Of a DNA stretch of 64,000 nt, positions 50,201 through 61,373 are shown in pieces. A program made the position numbers and the translations under genes. The DNA is from Vermamoeba vermiformis. Taxonomy: Eukaryota; Tubulinea; Echinamoebida. Numbering within the stretch: position 1 is the stretch's first letter; each line of letters begins with the position of its first letter. The notes below the pieces were generated by a model that worked only from the letters and a program-made list of their open reading frames with translations, was not told the DNA's origin and did no database searches. Where the stretch lies: the NCBI GenBank assembly GCA_045837725.1, contig JBEWZL010000294.1, positions 267,491-331,490 on the forward strand, written 5' to 3'.

Positions 50201-53200
50201 CGAAAGCAGCTTGAATCTTTCCGAGGCGTGAGGTGACCGCCGGATGAGTGCCAACTTGTTTGACGATAGAAAGCAGCCAAATGCACGCGGCAGTACGAGT
50301 GTCACTTCTGTCGCTGAATAAGTACTTGTCCAACAGTGTTGATACCACAGTCGACATGGGTTCATCTTCGTATTCACTCGACTTGCGTTGATCTACCGAA
50401 CAGTTAGCCCAATACAAGCAAAAAGTCTTTTGTTACCTCTATCGTCCAGGGACGCGATTGGGTCAGTAGCTGCGGTTGATTGCCACGCCACAGCAGCGAG
50501 TGTGATGGCTTCGCCGATGGTAAAGTAGACCTCTTCTTGCTTGACCCTGTGTTCCATTAGCACGTGTATCAAGTGTAGCAATTACAACTTACTTGAAAAG
50601 ATTAAGCAAGGCGTCCAAGATCTGCTTTACAGTTTCGGCACTGCGATCGCCGAGTGCAACATTTCCAAGAGCTTCTGCAGCAGTTTCAATCTGAGCTCCT
50701 TCAGTGCTATTGAGAATAGTCACGATTCGCGCGATGATTTGAGTCTTTTTGGCGCCATCAACAGGCAGTGGTTTGAATCTGCCAATAATGCCAATGCTCT
50801 GGCACGCAGTGAGTTGTACAGTAACTATCGAGGATTGCACGCTGTTCCAAAGTTCATCCATAACAGCTGTGAGGAGTTCTTGAGGCAACGCGATGTTTCG
50901 TTGATTGCAACGTGAAATTCCGTAACTCATAGCCCACATGGCACCCAACACTTCGTCCTTCTTAGCACCCTCGCGGGACTTGACTTTGGTCAAAAGTTCG
51001 TTCAGCACTTTCACTCGTGCTTCGTCAGTGTAGTACCATGCAATTGAAATACTCAGCAATTGAGCCAAACTCTTCTGTCCGTCGCGATTGCCGCGTTCAA
51101 CACCCGATGCATTGGGCACGACGGATGCAACTGAAGAAGGACTGATTGCTGCCATTTTGAGCGCTGTGTCTGCGCCCACACGAAGTAGCTCCGAGCTCGG
51201 TATGGGACCGAGCACTTCAGCAATTAGGTCACTACAAATGCGAAGTCAGGGTTATGATTATTATGTATAAGTGAGCTTACCATAGCTTGGCGATGGAGTG
51301 ATTATTCTTGGCGGTTATCTTGTCAACGTACTCGCGCAACAATTTGAACTTCCGCTTTGAATCTTCGTTTTGTTCAGTAGGGGTCATCTGGGCGTCAATT
51401 GAATGTTCTAAGCACGAATACAAATACTCCAAAATATCTTTGTAGGTGGCTTCGTTGAACGGTAATTGGTCTGGCTTGCGTCGTGAAACGGCCTTTTCGT
51501 GAACATAGTCACATAATTCTAACTACGTGTAAGTACGTGCACACGGCAAATTAGTGTGGACGTACCTTCAAAATCAGGCCATTTTTGAGTCTCGTCAGCA
51601 ATAACATCTCGGTCGTTGCGCTTATACGGCTTCAAACCTCGGTGACTCTCTTCGCGCACGTCACTTCGCTGGTCGTTGCTCAGCAGCAGATTGATGTAGC
51701 GAGCAGGAACGTGTTGATAGACAAACAAACGATTCGTGTAGTATACGCTCAAGTAGCGCGATTGAGAGTCGCCCTTTTCGGCGTTTGCCAACAAGATTGA
51801 TTCAACTTTGGCTTTGACTTCGGGATTTGATTCAATGACTGGCAAGTAGGCAGTGCACATGTGCGTGAGTGCCTCTTGAATGTACACGCGCACGTTTGGT
51901 TCTTCAGTGGACGTGTCTTGGAAGAACTCCTCGAGGAGCTGCACATTGTTGGAGAATAGCTGTGGCGCTTTCTTACTGAGAGCACCAATGGCCGAGTAGA
52001 TGGAACCACGCAATTGAGAGGTAACTGAACATTGGTTAATCGAGACTGTGATATGAACGGTGAAACTTACGAGAATCTTGAGCTTCAGGCTGTTTGAGCG
52101 CGGTAAGCAGTTTCAATAGGCCCGAGAACAATATCGGAGCCATCATTTGAATGTATTTGTCATCAGCCATCCGTAGCACCCATTGTACGAATGAAATGGC
52201 CACTTGTTTCATGCGCGAAGTAGATTCAGTTCCTAAAACAAGTGTTAGAGCTGCTTTAAGAAAAATCATCGCAAGTACCAAATAGAGCCTCGAAGATGAG
52301 TTGCAACGAGGCCGGAAAGTTGTTCGTGGCCATGGTGGATCTGTTCAAATACTCCAATATTTTCATTTTGACATTGTACGAGACTGGAGATCGCTTGTCA
52401 TCAGCCACTTGCTCGGTCTTTTGCGTGCCCAAGAAGAGTTTAAAGAGTTTATCGACGACCTCCTTGTCTTCCAAATCTTTGGCCACGAAGTATTTTCTGA
52501 TACCGTCTTCTCCTTTCCGTGCCACTGAGTTGATGTTATCTGAAGCAGCGATTGCAAAGTGAACAAATATCTCTTGTGAGGCGAATAGATCACCAATGCC
52601 AATCAAAAAATCGATGACGTTTTCTTTAACCTTGGCAAGTGCGTCGTACGTCCATGCCGTTTTGCCTTTCACGCGCTTTTGTGCGTTGACACTCAGGCCA
52701 GGGGCCAGAAAGTTCGGACTACGTGCGTGTTAGTAGCTGTCACAGCGAGATGGCTGAAATATCTACGTACTTCTCTTGTAATTCTTTGGCGGAGGGAATC
52801 ACGAGCAATAACAAGTCGAGCCAGTAGTCCAATATGATGTTTTTGTCCTTGGCCGAATGCGTGAACATGAATTGGGCTTGTCGCTGCAATTTGTCTTGAG
52901 GGATTTTGAAGTTGTGAAGTACCTGCCGATTGATTGCAAGTTAGCATTAGTGCATAGGGTTGTTGATTCAAAAACTCACTTGTGTAGTCATGCTCAAGAT
53001 AATGTCCTGTTGAGCCGTGGGCAAAGCCGAGATCTGGTTGTATAAAAGCGCGGTGGTTTCTTGTTGATCCTTGTTTTGACACGTGAGAACCGTAAATTGT
53101 GATTTAAATCGACTTACGGCCACTGGCGCGCGGTTAAATGCCATTTCTAGGTAAATCAAAGCGAAGTTCTTTTGGAATGCATTCAAACTCGGATTGACGA

Positions 53201-53681
53201 AAAGATCACGCAAGTCACGCAACGGTAACTGATCAAATAAGTAAGTAAACATCTAGAATACTAAACATTATATTTACCTTGATATTTGGCTGCGTTTTAA
53301 TTCGTTTGTTGATGTGACTGAGTACTTCTAGCGTCTTTGAATTGCGTGAGTAATCATTATTTTCAAAAATTGAAATTGCTTTAGAATGTCAAATACGTGC
53401 TATAAAAAGACTAATTTCATGTTCTAATTTATTTAGGAAATTATTTGAAGCGAATTTGAGAAAAGTTTTTCAGTGACTAATCTGTTCTCACTGGTTTGCT
53501 TGTTAACTTTCAATCGTTCTATTACCTTATTGCGGACTTTATCAGAAGTGGTATTTAATTCTCTGATGATCGGCACTAGAACACTCGTCAAGACGGATTC
53601 CAGCTGCGAGTCATCGGTTAGCGCGAGTTTGAACAGGACCTTTTCTAATAGCTCTAAACTTTGTTGTTCGGATGTTGCCAT
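47227..53681 (-). CDS. ECM29: Proteasome adaptor and scaffold protein ECM29
   Basis: Large HEAT-repeat protein that links the 26S proteasome to vesicles and checks its assembly. Start MATSEQQSLELLEKVLFKLAL at 53681. Recognisable segments: FQKNFALIYLEMAFNRAP, LGPIPSSELLRVGADTALKMAA, HPAVTSRLGKIQAAFGRLLADNNEVV, VASRGLVLLFELGDQNMQQALVGDLVSTLSGG, and [48 protein letters not shown], which is the most conserved block of ECM29. C-terminus at 47227. About 13 short introns. Total near 1,850-1,900 residues, normal for the family. TGTATTTATT follows the stop but no clear 3' element. Confidence 0.94.
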
Positions 53682-54006
53682 TGTGGTTCAGTATTTACAT
53701 TAAATTAATAATAAAAGAACATCCAATTGAACAACACGGTAATTTTGACGGTCTGCCACGCAGCAAAATTAAAAGGACGGAACGGAAGGCCATTTGGCAA
53801 AAGAGACTTCGATGCGGTAACTGTACGAATTATCTTCGCCTCTCAGATTTTGCTGATTGCTGCGCTGTTAATTTCTATCGAAATCGAACGTGGATCTCGC
53901 ATAAAAATCGAAGTGTTTCGGGCCTCTGTGCGAACAGTCGCGGTTTAATTGTCTCACGTAACCAAAAGTAATACTCACACAATTGAACACCACACTTAAC
54001 ACTAAC
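53682..54006. other. Divergent intergenic region
   Basis: Shared promoter of ECM29 (-) and the EF-hand gene (+). Open frames here have no support and no other structure is seen. Confidence 0.4.
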
Positions 54007-54613
54007 ATGTCCAACGATAAGAAATCCGTTCTTGAAACCTCGATCTCGTCTGCCGATCGCTCCGAACTGAAGAGCAGTCTCGTGCGCAACTTATTTATGA
54101 GCACTGACACACTCTTAAAGGCGAGCATGGCGGACACGGACGCGATCGACAACGAACCTGAAGAGAATTGGAGAGAAGCTTTCACACAACCTTTGATGGT
54201 CGATAAGAACCACGACTCACTTAGAATATTAGAGGAGGTATTTAAGAAGATGGATCCTACCAATCGTGGCTACATTGACGTCGATCAGCTCAAAGATCTG
54301 TTGCACGAGCTGGATTACGTTCCTACAAAGGATGAGGTATGGAATTATTGTTTAAAGAAGAACATAATAATAGTATTTGCTTAACAAGTCTCGAGAGATA
54401 AATTCAATCAAATCTAAATCTAAATTATTATTTTATCAGCTGGCAACGTTACAAAAAATTGCGGACAACAGAAAAGATGGAAGAATTCGATTAGGTAAGT
54501 TCTATCATCAATTATAGTGTTGCATTGGAGCTGAACTTACCAATCCGTCTATTTGTAGACTCGTTGAAGCTTATAACAACGACCGGCCTTGGTAATCGTC
54601 CTTTGAACGCTTG
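54007..54613 (+). CDS. EF-hand-like protein
   Basis: Exons 54007-54336, 54440-54494 and 54559-54613, about 146 residues. A Ser/Glu-rich N-terminus of 70 residues is followed by an EF-hand: FKKMDPTNRGYIDVDQLKDLLHEL, with D-T-N-Y-D but Gln at the twelfth loop position, so calcium binding is uncertain. A second loop, DNRKDGRIRLDS, is degenerate. The protein is a small calmodulin-like regulator with poor metal sites. TGTAAATAAA lies 25 nt after the stop. Confidence 0.75.
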
Positions 54614-54637
54614 AAAATTGAACTCTCATGTGTTTAT

Positions 54638-54647
54638 ATGTAAATAA
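54638..54647 (+). promoter_or_regulatory. TGTAAATAAA 3' element of the EF-hand gene
   Basis: PUF-type core plus AAUAAA-like hexamer, 25 nt after the stop. Confidence 0.45.
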
Positions 54648-54849
54648 AGTTATTAATTGTCGCGTTTTTGCTCCGACGAATTTTTTTCGCCTGCTTTTTC
54701 TTTTTTTGTGACCGTTATTTTATAACCCCCCTTTTTAAATTATTATCGTTCAAAGCACCACGCAAATTGTAAATTACAAACTCATTACCTTCGTCGGTCT
54801 CTTGGCGATTAATCAAAGACATAAAGCTCAATCCAAATTGCAGATCAAA

Positions 54850-56591
54850 ATGTTTGGCAAATTAAAACATTCAAAAAAAGGATCGAACGACACAAAGCCA
54901 CACACATCTAAAGATGGATTTTTTGGTCATCCATTGGGAGAGAAAGTCGTACCAAAAGTACGCGTATTTCTAGACGATTGTATCGATTTCCTTTTAAAAC
55001 GAGGTTCGTAATTGAGTTACCTTGGAAAAGGCTTATTAATAATTATTTAAATAAATAGGAAGCGAAGAACCTGGAATTTTTAGAATTTGTGGGTCGGATC
55101 TTCAAGTTCGCGAGATGAAAAAACTTGCTGACAAAGGTATTAATTTTCTATTTCAAATCACGTCTAATGTCGTATGTATATTTTGCGGCACTAATAATAT
55201 TTGTGGCTTCTATTGCGAAGATCGGCGATCTAACGATCTCCGTTGAATAGGCAAATTGAAATTGAAAGATAATTTCGACGTCCACAATGTAGCATCGTTA
55301 TTCAAGATGTACTTTCGGTAAATACGAAGAAAATAATTATTAAATCGACGATTGAATTGATGTAATCATTTTTAATTGATACAGAGAGATGGCTGAACCG
55401 TTATTGACCTTCGATTTGTACGAACAATTTATTGCGGCACATTGTACGTAAAACGATTTTGTCGTAATTCCATAAACGATAACTAACAGGTTATTGCAGT
55501 ATCCTCGCCCGCTCACCGCGCAGCTGAAATTGCCTCGGTGATCAACAAATTGCCGACGCATAACAAAGAAATATTCACCAAAGTCTGCTTCTTCTTAAGC
55601 AACGTAAGTAGACAACGGAACACCTAATTTAAATAGCCAGGCCATAACTCTTTCCCAACTAGCTTGCACAACACAAACAGAAGAACTTGATGGACGAGCG
55701 CAACTTGGCCATCGTATTCTCCCCTGCATTTCTACGTGCGCGACACGAAACCCCTGAAAATATTATCGGTGACGCACCGCATACTACAGGATTGATTGCG
55801 ACAGTTATCGTGGATGTGGAGTTCTTCCTTGGCTTGAAGACACCACGCACAATCGATAGTCAACCAAAATCAACGCCGCTTACCGAATCTGTGTGCAAAG
55901 TAAGGAGAACATATTTAGTGGACACAGAAGATTAAGATTAATTTTTAAAGGACCGTATGCTACGGCATAGACAAAAAAGTATGGCAACGATACAAGTCAT
56001 GCGATCGAAGTTACGCGACGAGCAGAAGGTAGACGATGGTGTCATTAACAAGCAACTTGAAGAATTATCTAAGAAGATTAAAGACGGTGCGTAATTATTC
56101 ACGTTCTACTGGTGCTTCGATTTCTAATTGTAACAGGTGATTATCACTCCATCGAAATTGAGAAAGACGAGCAAGTGCCCAGTGAGCCAACACCACAGAA
56201 CCCTGCAGTATTGTCTGCGAAGTCACAAGGGCGATTCTTGCAACGCAAAATATCGTTCCAGGTTGGAGTTAACGTGACCAAGATTCCATCAAAACCAGTT
56301 ATTGAAGTGCCTGTTGAGAGTAAACCAGCAGAACAAACGCCGACTGGTTCGCCAACAAAGGCACGGCAAACTAGTGACAGCTCTAATGAAAGTAGTGACA
56401 GCGACGTATTTGACGATGCAATTTTTGACAAGTTTGAACAACCTGAAGAGCTCAATCCTGACGATAACGAAGGGTGGAATTTGCTGCAACTGATTTACAG
56501 CAAGATCCAAAATCCGTACTTGAAACCTGCGAATCCAGAAGAGGATTTGCAAGTCAAAATGTTAAGCCTACTGTTAACAGACGACATGTAA
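54850..56591 (+). CDS. RhoGAP-domain protein
   Basis: GTPase-activating protein for Rho-family GTPases. The first exon (MFGKLKHSKKGS) is basic. The RhoGAP fold is visible as FFGHPLGEKVVPKVRVFLDDCIDFLLKRG, the arginine finger in GIFRICGSDLQVREMKKL, FKMYFREMAEPLLTFDLYEQF, and MDERNLAIVFSPAFLRARHE. The arginine finger and Lys region look intact. C-terminally about 200 residues of Ser/Thr/Glu-rich disordered sequence, ending LLLTDDM at 56591. Exons are short with 40-90-nt introns. ATG 54850 chosen; upstream in-frame TTG only. TGTAAATA overlaps the stop codon. Confidence 0.9.
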
Positions 56592-56659
56592 ATACGAGGA
56601 ACACAAAAGCTGTTGTTAGTCGACTCGATTCTTTTTCCGGCGCCACGCAAAATCAGCAA

Positions 56660-56733
56660 GCCAGCGTAGCTCAGTTGGTTAGAGCGTTGGATTCATAACC
56701 CAGAGGTCGTGAGTTCGAGCCTCACCGCCGGCA
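56660..56733 (+). tRNA. tRNA-Met (CAT), elongator type
   Basis: Cloverleaf with D arm GCTC/GAGC, anticodon loop TTCATAA (CAT) and T arm GTGAG/CTCAC with TTCGAGC. Acceptor GCCAGCG/CGCCGGC has an A-C mismatch at position 4-69, and the anticodon stem a further A-C at 31-39. Discriminator A. GTTGGTTAGAGC in the D region suits an elongator. The two mismatches are odd. Confidence 0.82.
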
Positions 56734-56916
56734 GCATTTTTTTTGCTTTTTGCCCTGGCTGAGACTACTTCTTTGCACTTTGGCGAGCAGTTGAGCACGG
56801 AGCGAACGACAAGTAGTCGCGAATTTAAATCAAGCAACCTCAGTTCGGTCTTATTTTCTAATATACTCCGGAAAATTGTTGCCAAAAAAAGTTTAACTTT
56901 AAAGCACAGCAAAACG

Positions 56917-58111
56917 ATGGGCAACTCATCTAAAAAGGTAACTATAATTATTGAGAGTTTTAGTTCTCACTGTTAATTAATTGATTAGGACACGATTGAC
57001 CTGTTCACGATCGGAAACGAGCCTAATGGGCTAACATCCAACCAACGGACCTCTGATAGCCTGAAATTAGTAGTATTAGGCTCTTCCAAAGTAGGAAAAT
57101 CTTGTCTAATCCTCCGATACGTTGCCGGCCGTAAGTTAATTGAATAAATAAATAATATTTTTAATTTAATTAAATTTCTCTTTCACGCAGATTTTCTCGC
57201 AGAATGGGAGGCTACAGTCGAAGAGAGTAAGCACTCGTCTATATATTTTTAAAAGATTTTTGATCCAAGCGTCAAATCATTTGGAAATTCCAACCGATTT
57301 TATTTTCATTTATTGCCTTAGTGAGCACTTCATAGTAACGTATTTTAAGGCTTTAGAAAAACGGCGTTAGTGGACAATATGCACGTACTACTGGAGATTT
57401 TGGACACGGGCGGAGAAACCGAGTTTCAAGCAATGATGGATCAATATGTACGTTAGATATACTTAAAATAGCAATACTAAAGATATAATCGTGCTATCTT
57501 TGGTTATTTATTGACTAATCCAAATTTTCAAACAGATGCGGGTTGGCAGCGGCTTTTTAGTTGTTTATAGTGTGACTGATCGCCAATCGTTCGATAAGTG
57601 CGCTGACATATACAAGCAGATATTAAGGTACGTATATTTACACCACATTTTGTTTTCAATCAAGCAAGATCCGTCAAGCCTTAATTCGGATCTCAATTAT
57701 CCCCGCATTTAATTCAATAACACTCGTCAAATATCCTTATCGAACTATATGTCATACTTAGGGATGTTAGTTGAGTCCTTAATTTAGATCTGCCACTCGA
57801 ATTCTATTCAGTTCGATTTACAAGCCTTACAATAATTAAAAACAGCTTTTAACTAATACACTATAATTAGAGTGAAGGATGTCGATAGTGCCCCAATCGT
57901 GCTGATCGGAAACCAGTCCGATAATGAAAAAGAGCGACAAGTGCCCAAAGCACACGGCGAAGAGTTGGCCAAACAATTAGGCTGTCCATTCTTCGAAACA
58001 TCAGCCAAAGATAAAATCAACGTCGATGCAGTGTTTGAACAATTGATTCAGGTGTGTTGGAAACAAACCCATGCCTCTCATGCGGGAGCACCTGGCGGTG
58101 GTAAAAAATAA
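56917..58111 (+). CDS. Atypical Ras-like small GTPase with N-myristoylation-type start
   Basis: Seven exons; starts MGNSSKK, which fits an N-myristoylation signal (G at position 2, S at 5-6). The G domain is clear: GSSKVGKSCLILRY (P-loop), EATVEESFRKTAL (switch I with the Thr35 equivalent), LEILDTGGETEFQAMMDQYM (switch II), GNQSDN (NKxD region), FETSAKDK. Differences from Ras: Gly12 is Ser and Gly13 is Lys; Ala59 is Gly; Gln61 is Glu; Lys117 is Gln. There is no C-terminal CAAX box (ends GAPGGGKK), so membrane attachment would be by myristate instead. Switch II and P-loop changes predict slow or absent GTP hydrolysis. The intron between switch II and the NKxD region is unusually long (244 nt). 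Confidence 0.85.
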
Positions 58112-58136
58112 CCTCTAAACTTTTGAACATCGATCG

Positions 58137-59095
58137 GTGGGCAACACGAGTAGTAGTAAGGTACACAAAAATTAAGAAATTAATCGCGTATGTATCGTAG
58201 TCCTAATTAAAGCTCGGTAGCACACTGATTCAAAAACGAATACACCGCACAAAATAGGGGTAATCGGAGATGTAAAGGTTGGAAAAACTGCACTAATTAT
58301 GCGATTTGCACTTGGCAGTAAGCATTCGTCAAGGAAATTAATTTTAAATTAGAAAATTGACGGTATTTTTCATCAGCATACGAGGGCACTCCAAGCGACG
58401 ATTGTCGTGAGTAAAATCTAACTATTATCGTAGGTATTTACTAAAATTAATATTACAATTTTCGGTAGGATACGAACGATCTTTTGTTCTCGACGGATCA
58501 ACGGTCTTTGCTTCAATTATCGATATCAATGCTATAGACTCTGGAAACATAGAGGCTGCAAGAGATGACCAACGCTTGAGAGAGTTTGTTGTACGTACAA
58601 TGTACGCAACATCGATGCAGTAAAATTAACGGTAGATCTTGCAGACCCGACAGACCGAAGGAATTTTGCTTGTGTACGACATTACGAATAGGAAGTCGTT
58701 TGAATATTGCACAACCTTTGACGAAAATCCATTAAGGTACTGTTTGTAAATAATTTGAATCTATTAAGCCGAAATTGAATTTTTAAACGAAATTAATAAT
58801 CGGATCTGGCCTTACCTACCGAATAATTCACTTATTCTACATTTTTTCCTATAGACTGGCATTTAAAGATGACCCTGATAAGCCTATTATATTAGTTGGC
58901 AATAAGATAGACTTGGATCATGCACGAGTAGTTTCTACGGCTGAAGCACAAAAACTAGCGAGCCTTAAGGGCTGGCATTTCTTCGAAACATCTGCAACAA
59001 AGACTGTTTATGACTTAGACTCAATATTCAGCGAGACGTTACGGCAGATTGCGAAAGGTCACGTTAGCGGCGTTCAAAAATCCTCGAAAGGTTAG
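58137..59095 (+). CDS. Second atypical Ras-like GTPase, no ATG; putative GTG start
   Basis: Tandem paralogue of the preceding gene. From GTG 58137 the frame reads GNTSSSK then an intron (donor GTACAC) at the same place and phase as in the first GTPase, then P-loop GDVKVGKTALIMRF. Switch II is degenerate (DINAIDSGN instead of DTAGQE), while GNKIDLDHA and FETSATK are good. Ends at 59095 (SGVQKSSKG), no CAAX. No ATG precedes the coding frame, and the previous gene's stop is only 25 nt upstream. So it starts at GTG, is read from a bicistronic transcript, or is a pseudogene. TGTAAATAAA lies 67 nt after the stop. Confidence 0.65.
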
Positions 59096-59162
59096 ATCGA
59101 ACCCGAAAAAATTATTAAAATACAACGGCCTATTGTATTTAATATTAGTGTGTTTTATAAAT

Positions 59163-59172
59163 TGTAAATAAA
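59163..59172 (+). promoter_or_regulatory. TGTAAATAAA 3' element of second GTPase
   Basis: The element is 67 nt past the stop. None is present between the two GTPase genes. Confidence 0.45.
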
Positions 59173-59184
59173 TTTATTTAATTA

Positions 59185-59449
59185 TTATTTATTGTCTAGT
59201 GCGATAAATAACTTGGGAGGTAGATGTAACGTTGATTCTTTTTGAATAGTATAATGGGCTAGCGTCAAATGATTTTCTAATTGCCTACCACCATGTTCGA
59301 GTTTCTGCTTCTCGGTTGGATCGTTTGTAACGTCGTGGATCGTGTGATTCGGCTCGCCGACCTCCAAAGAAATTGTGTTCCATTGATTTTTTGCGTGAGG
59401 AAAATCAAGGCAAAACGAAAAAAATGCACTTTTGCCTGAAAAAACCGCC
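59185..59449 (-). pseudogene. Ubiquitin-like relic, antisense to the next gene's first exon
   Basis: A minus-strand frame that opens at an acceptor-like TTTTTTCAG reads ...NTISLEVGEPNHTIHDV...GGRQLENHLTLAHYTIQKESTLHLPP. IQKESTLHL and the RQLE..LT..Y spacing are diagnostic of ubiquitin, but about ten residues (the KAKIQDKEG region) are missing and the C-terminus is not GG. So it is a decayed ubiquitin or ubiquitin-like gene. Its 5' part overlaps exon 1 of the plus-strand anchored protein. Confidence 0.6.
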
Positions 59450-61259
59450 GATCAGAGTCATTGATGAGTCAAGCTCGGAGGACTTGGATCGCCAGGTATT
59501 TGGCTAAGTAGAATATGGACGATGACAAAAGTTGGCTCCGTTGAAAGATCAGATGAACCAGATCACGTTTTTCTGTATGCTTGAAGCTGCAACCGTAGGT
59601 AAATACCTTAAGTTTTTATCATATAAAAAAGCGTCTATAAATTACCGATTGTCGATGTATACTTTTTGGGCTTCGCGCAGAAATCAATTATACGATGAAA
59701 TAGATTTGGAATTTAAAAAAAATCTTTTGAGGATTTAATCCCGCTTTCTGCACCGTGAAATTGGTTCGAATCATGCCAAAGACTTACGTAATTTTTTCTT
59801 ATACTTAATCGCTATCAACAGAAGATCCAGATCGCACAAATCAAAATTCCGAACGAGTGACACTTCTTGATTGGGCCAAACTACGGCTTGTGGAACACAC
59901 CATTATCATTGTCATTTTAGACGGAGAACCACCAATGCCGAGAAAGGTAGGCCGAATGTCTCGCGGCTGTTAATAACTCGTATTTTGGACAGTCTGTAGT
60001 GCTAGCTGTGTGCCTCGTACTGTTGGTTACGTTAATCCTATCCAAGATTCGATGTGTTGAGCAATTCGACGGGCACGCGCTCCAAAGTAAGTTTAAACTA
60101 GACCGAACTGAAATTTAATAACAAAATCTACAGAGCACGATTCGCCTCGATTAGTGCGAGCATTTACAGCAGCTAATTTCACCGATGTGTCCAGTTTAAA
60201 TGACACTACTACAACACCTCTTAGTTCAAAAGTCAGTATTCCAGCTTCGAGTGCGCCACCTCCACCACCAGTTGCATCACCTCCTCCAACACCAACACCT
60301 GCAATCCCAACATCCATTCCCATACCTCCAACTCCTGTCGTTTCACCTGTCCCCGTTCCATCTGCTCCACCAGTGGGAGTTCCGAGCGGTACCCCGTTCT
60401 CAAACTCGCGCAACTCGCTCGTTGTACCTATTCTCGATTGTGTCGTTGTTCAAAGCAGCGGCGAGTACAGTGCGTATTTCAGCTACGAGAACGAGGGTTC
60501 CGATCAGGTACTAATACCAATCGGCAATGACAACAAGTTTAGTGCTCCTGCAGATGTAAGTTTAGACGTTTTAACCTTTCTTGATACTAACTTACATCTA
60601 GGACATTGGACAGCCGACAACTTTTAGTCCTGGGCGCAGTGCCCTTTTTCCTGCCAGTGTATTTACGGCAGTTTTGTCGCAAGGCACTTCATGGCAGTTG
60701 ACCAGCTATTTATTAGCAATTGATCCGCAAGATACTACAGTCCGTTGCAAAGAAGGTAATTGTTCATTTACATTGGTCACCTGTTTTAAAGTATTTCTCT
60801 AGATATCAGCTTAGTTGTTTCAGTGACTACAACGTTCCCATTCAACAGTTCATTTGTTGACGTCGTTACACAAGTAATAGCACAGCAGTTCAATGTTTCT
60901 GTTTCTTCAGTCAATGTGACCATCCTCCAACAACAAAACAATGCCTATGAAGTGCACATTGTTATTAATAGTAAGTTCTGTAACAAACAAATGATAGCAA
61001 GCTTACATTTTCAATTAAAGCTCCGAGCCGCCTTGTAGAGGCGATTAAGACTGCCAAAGAGATCATTTCAGACCCTGATCTACTTGAAGAGCCATTGAAG
61101 CAGTTATTGTCTCCTGACACTGGGGTTGTTGCAATACGTGGGGATCCAACTTTACCTGAGAGAGAGGGTGTGTTTGATGACAAATCCATGCCTTCATCCG
61201 CTTCATGGATTTTTTCTGTTTGTTGGCCACTGCTTGCCATTTTCAATGTTGTAATGTAG
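59424..61259 (+). CDS. Anchored ectodomain protein related to the surface family
   Basis: Exons from ATG 59424 (24 codons), then 59532-59599, 59822-about 59947, and others, join in frame to a stop at 61257-61259. Near residue 100 a hydrophobic helix SVVLAVCLVLLVTLIL acts as a signal anchor, then a Pro-rich stretch (60240-60400), then a domain with VPILDCVV...GEYSAYFSYEN, IPIGNDNKFSAPAD and FSPGRSALFPASVF, which parallels PILECIDENN...AQFGY, LRNNLEPIN and LPGRTRRYPLNPGQ of the family at 28-39 kb. A SEA-like exon (FNVSVSSVNVTILQQQNNAYEVHIVIN) follows, then a C-terminal hydrophobic segment (WPLLAIFNVVM). Probably type II or doubly anchored; a distant member of the same family. Confidence 0.68.
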
Positions 61260-61285
61260 GTGTAGGGGGTGAAATAAATACTTAC

Positions 61286-61373
61286 ATTGGGTTTTCTCTG
61301 GATGCGTCAAGTGCTGAAAGATCTTGTTTCCTTTCGAATAGTGTTCATCACCAATAATAACGGCATGAATTAA
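61286..61373 (-). other. Coding-like exon on minus strand next to MITE
   Basis: Reads AVIIGDEHYSKGNKIFQHLTHPEK up to a good GTAAGT donor (61285 on minus). The exon abuts the TTAA of the MITE, so the element may have inserted in or beside a gene. No partner exon was found. Confidence 0.3.

Noticed and set aside
53727-53948. Plus-strand frame MNNTVILTV... with a hydrophobic segment
   Set aside because: Lies in the promoter between ECM29 and the EF-hand gene; the first EF-hand ATG is 54007 and there is no link.
58100-58222. Splice fusing the two GTPases into one protein
   Set aside because: Available donors near the first stop (GTAAAAAA) do not match the phase of the second gene's exon.
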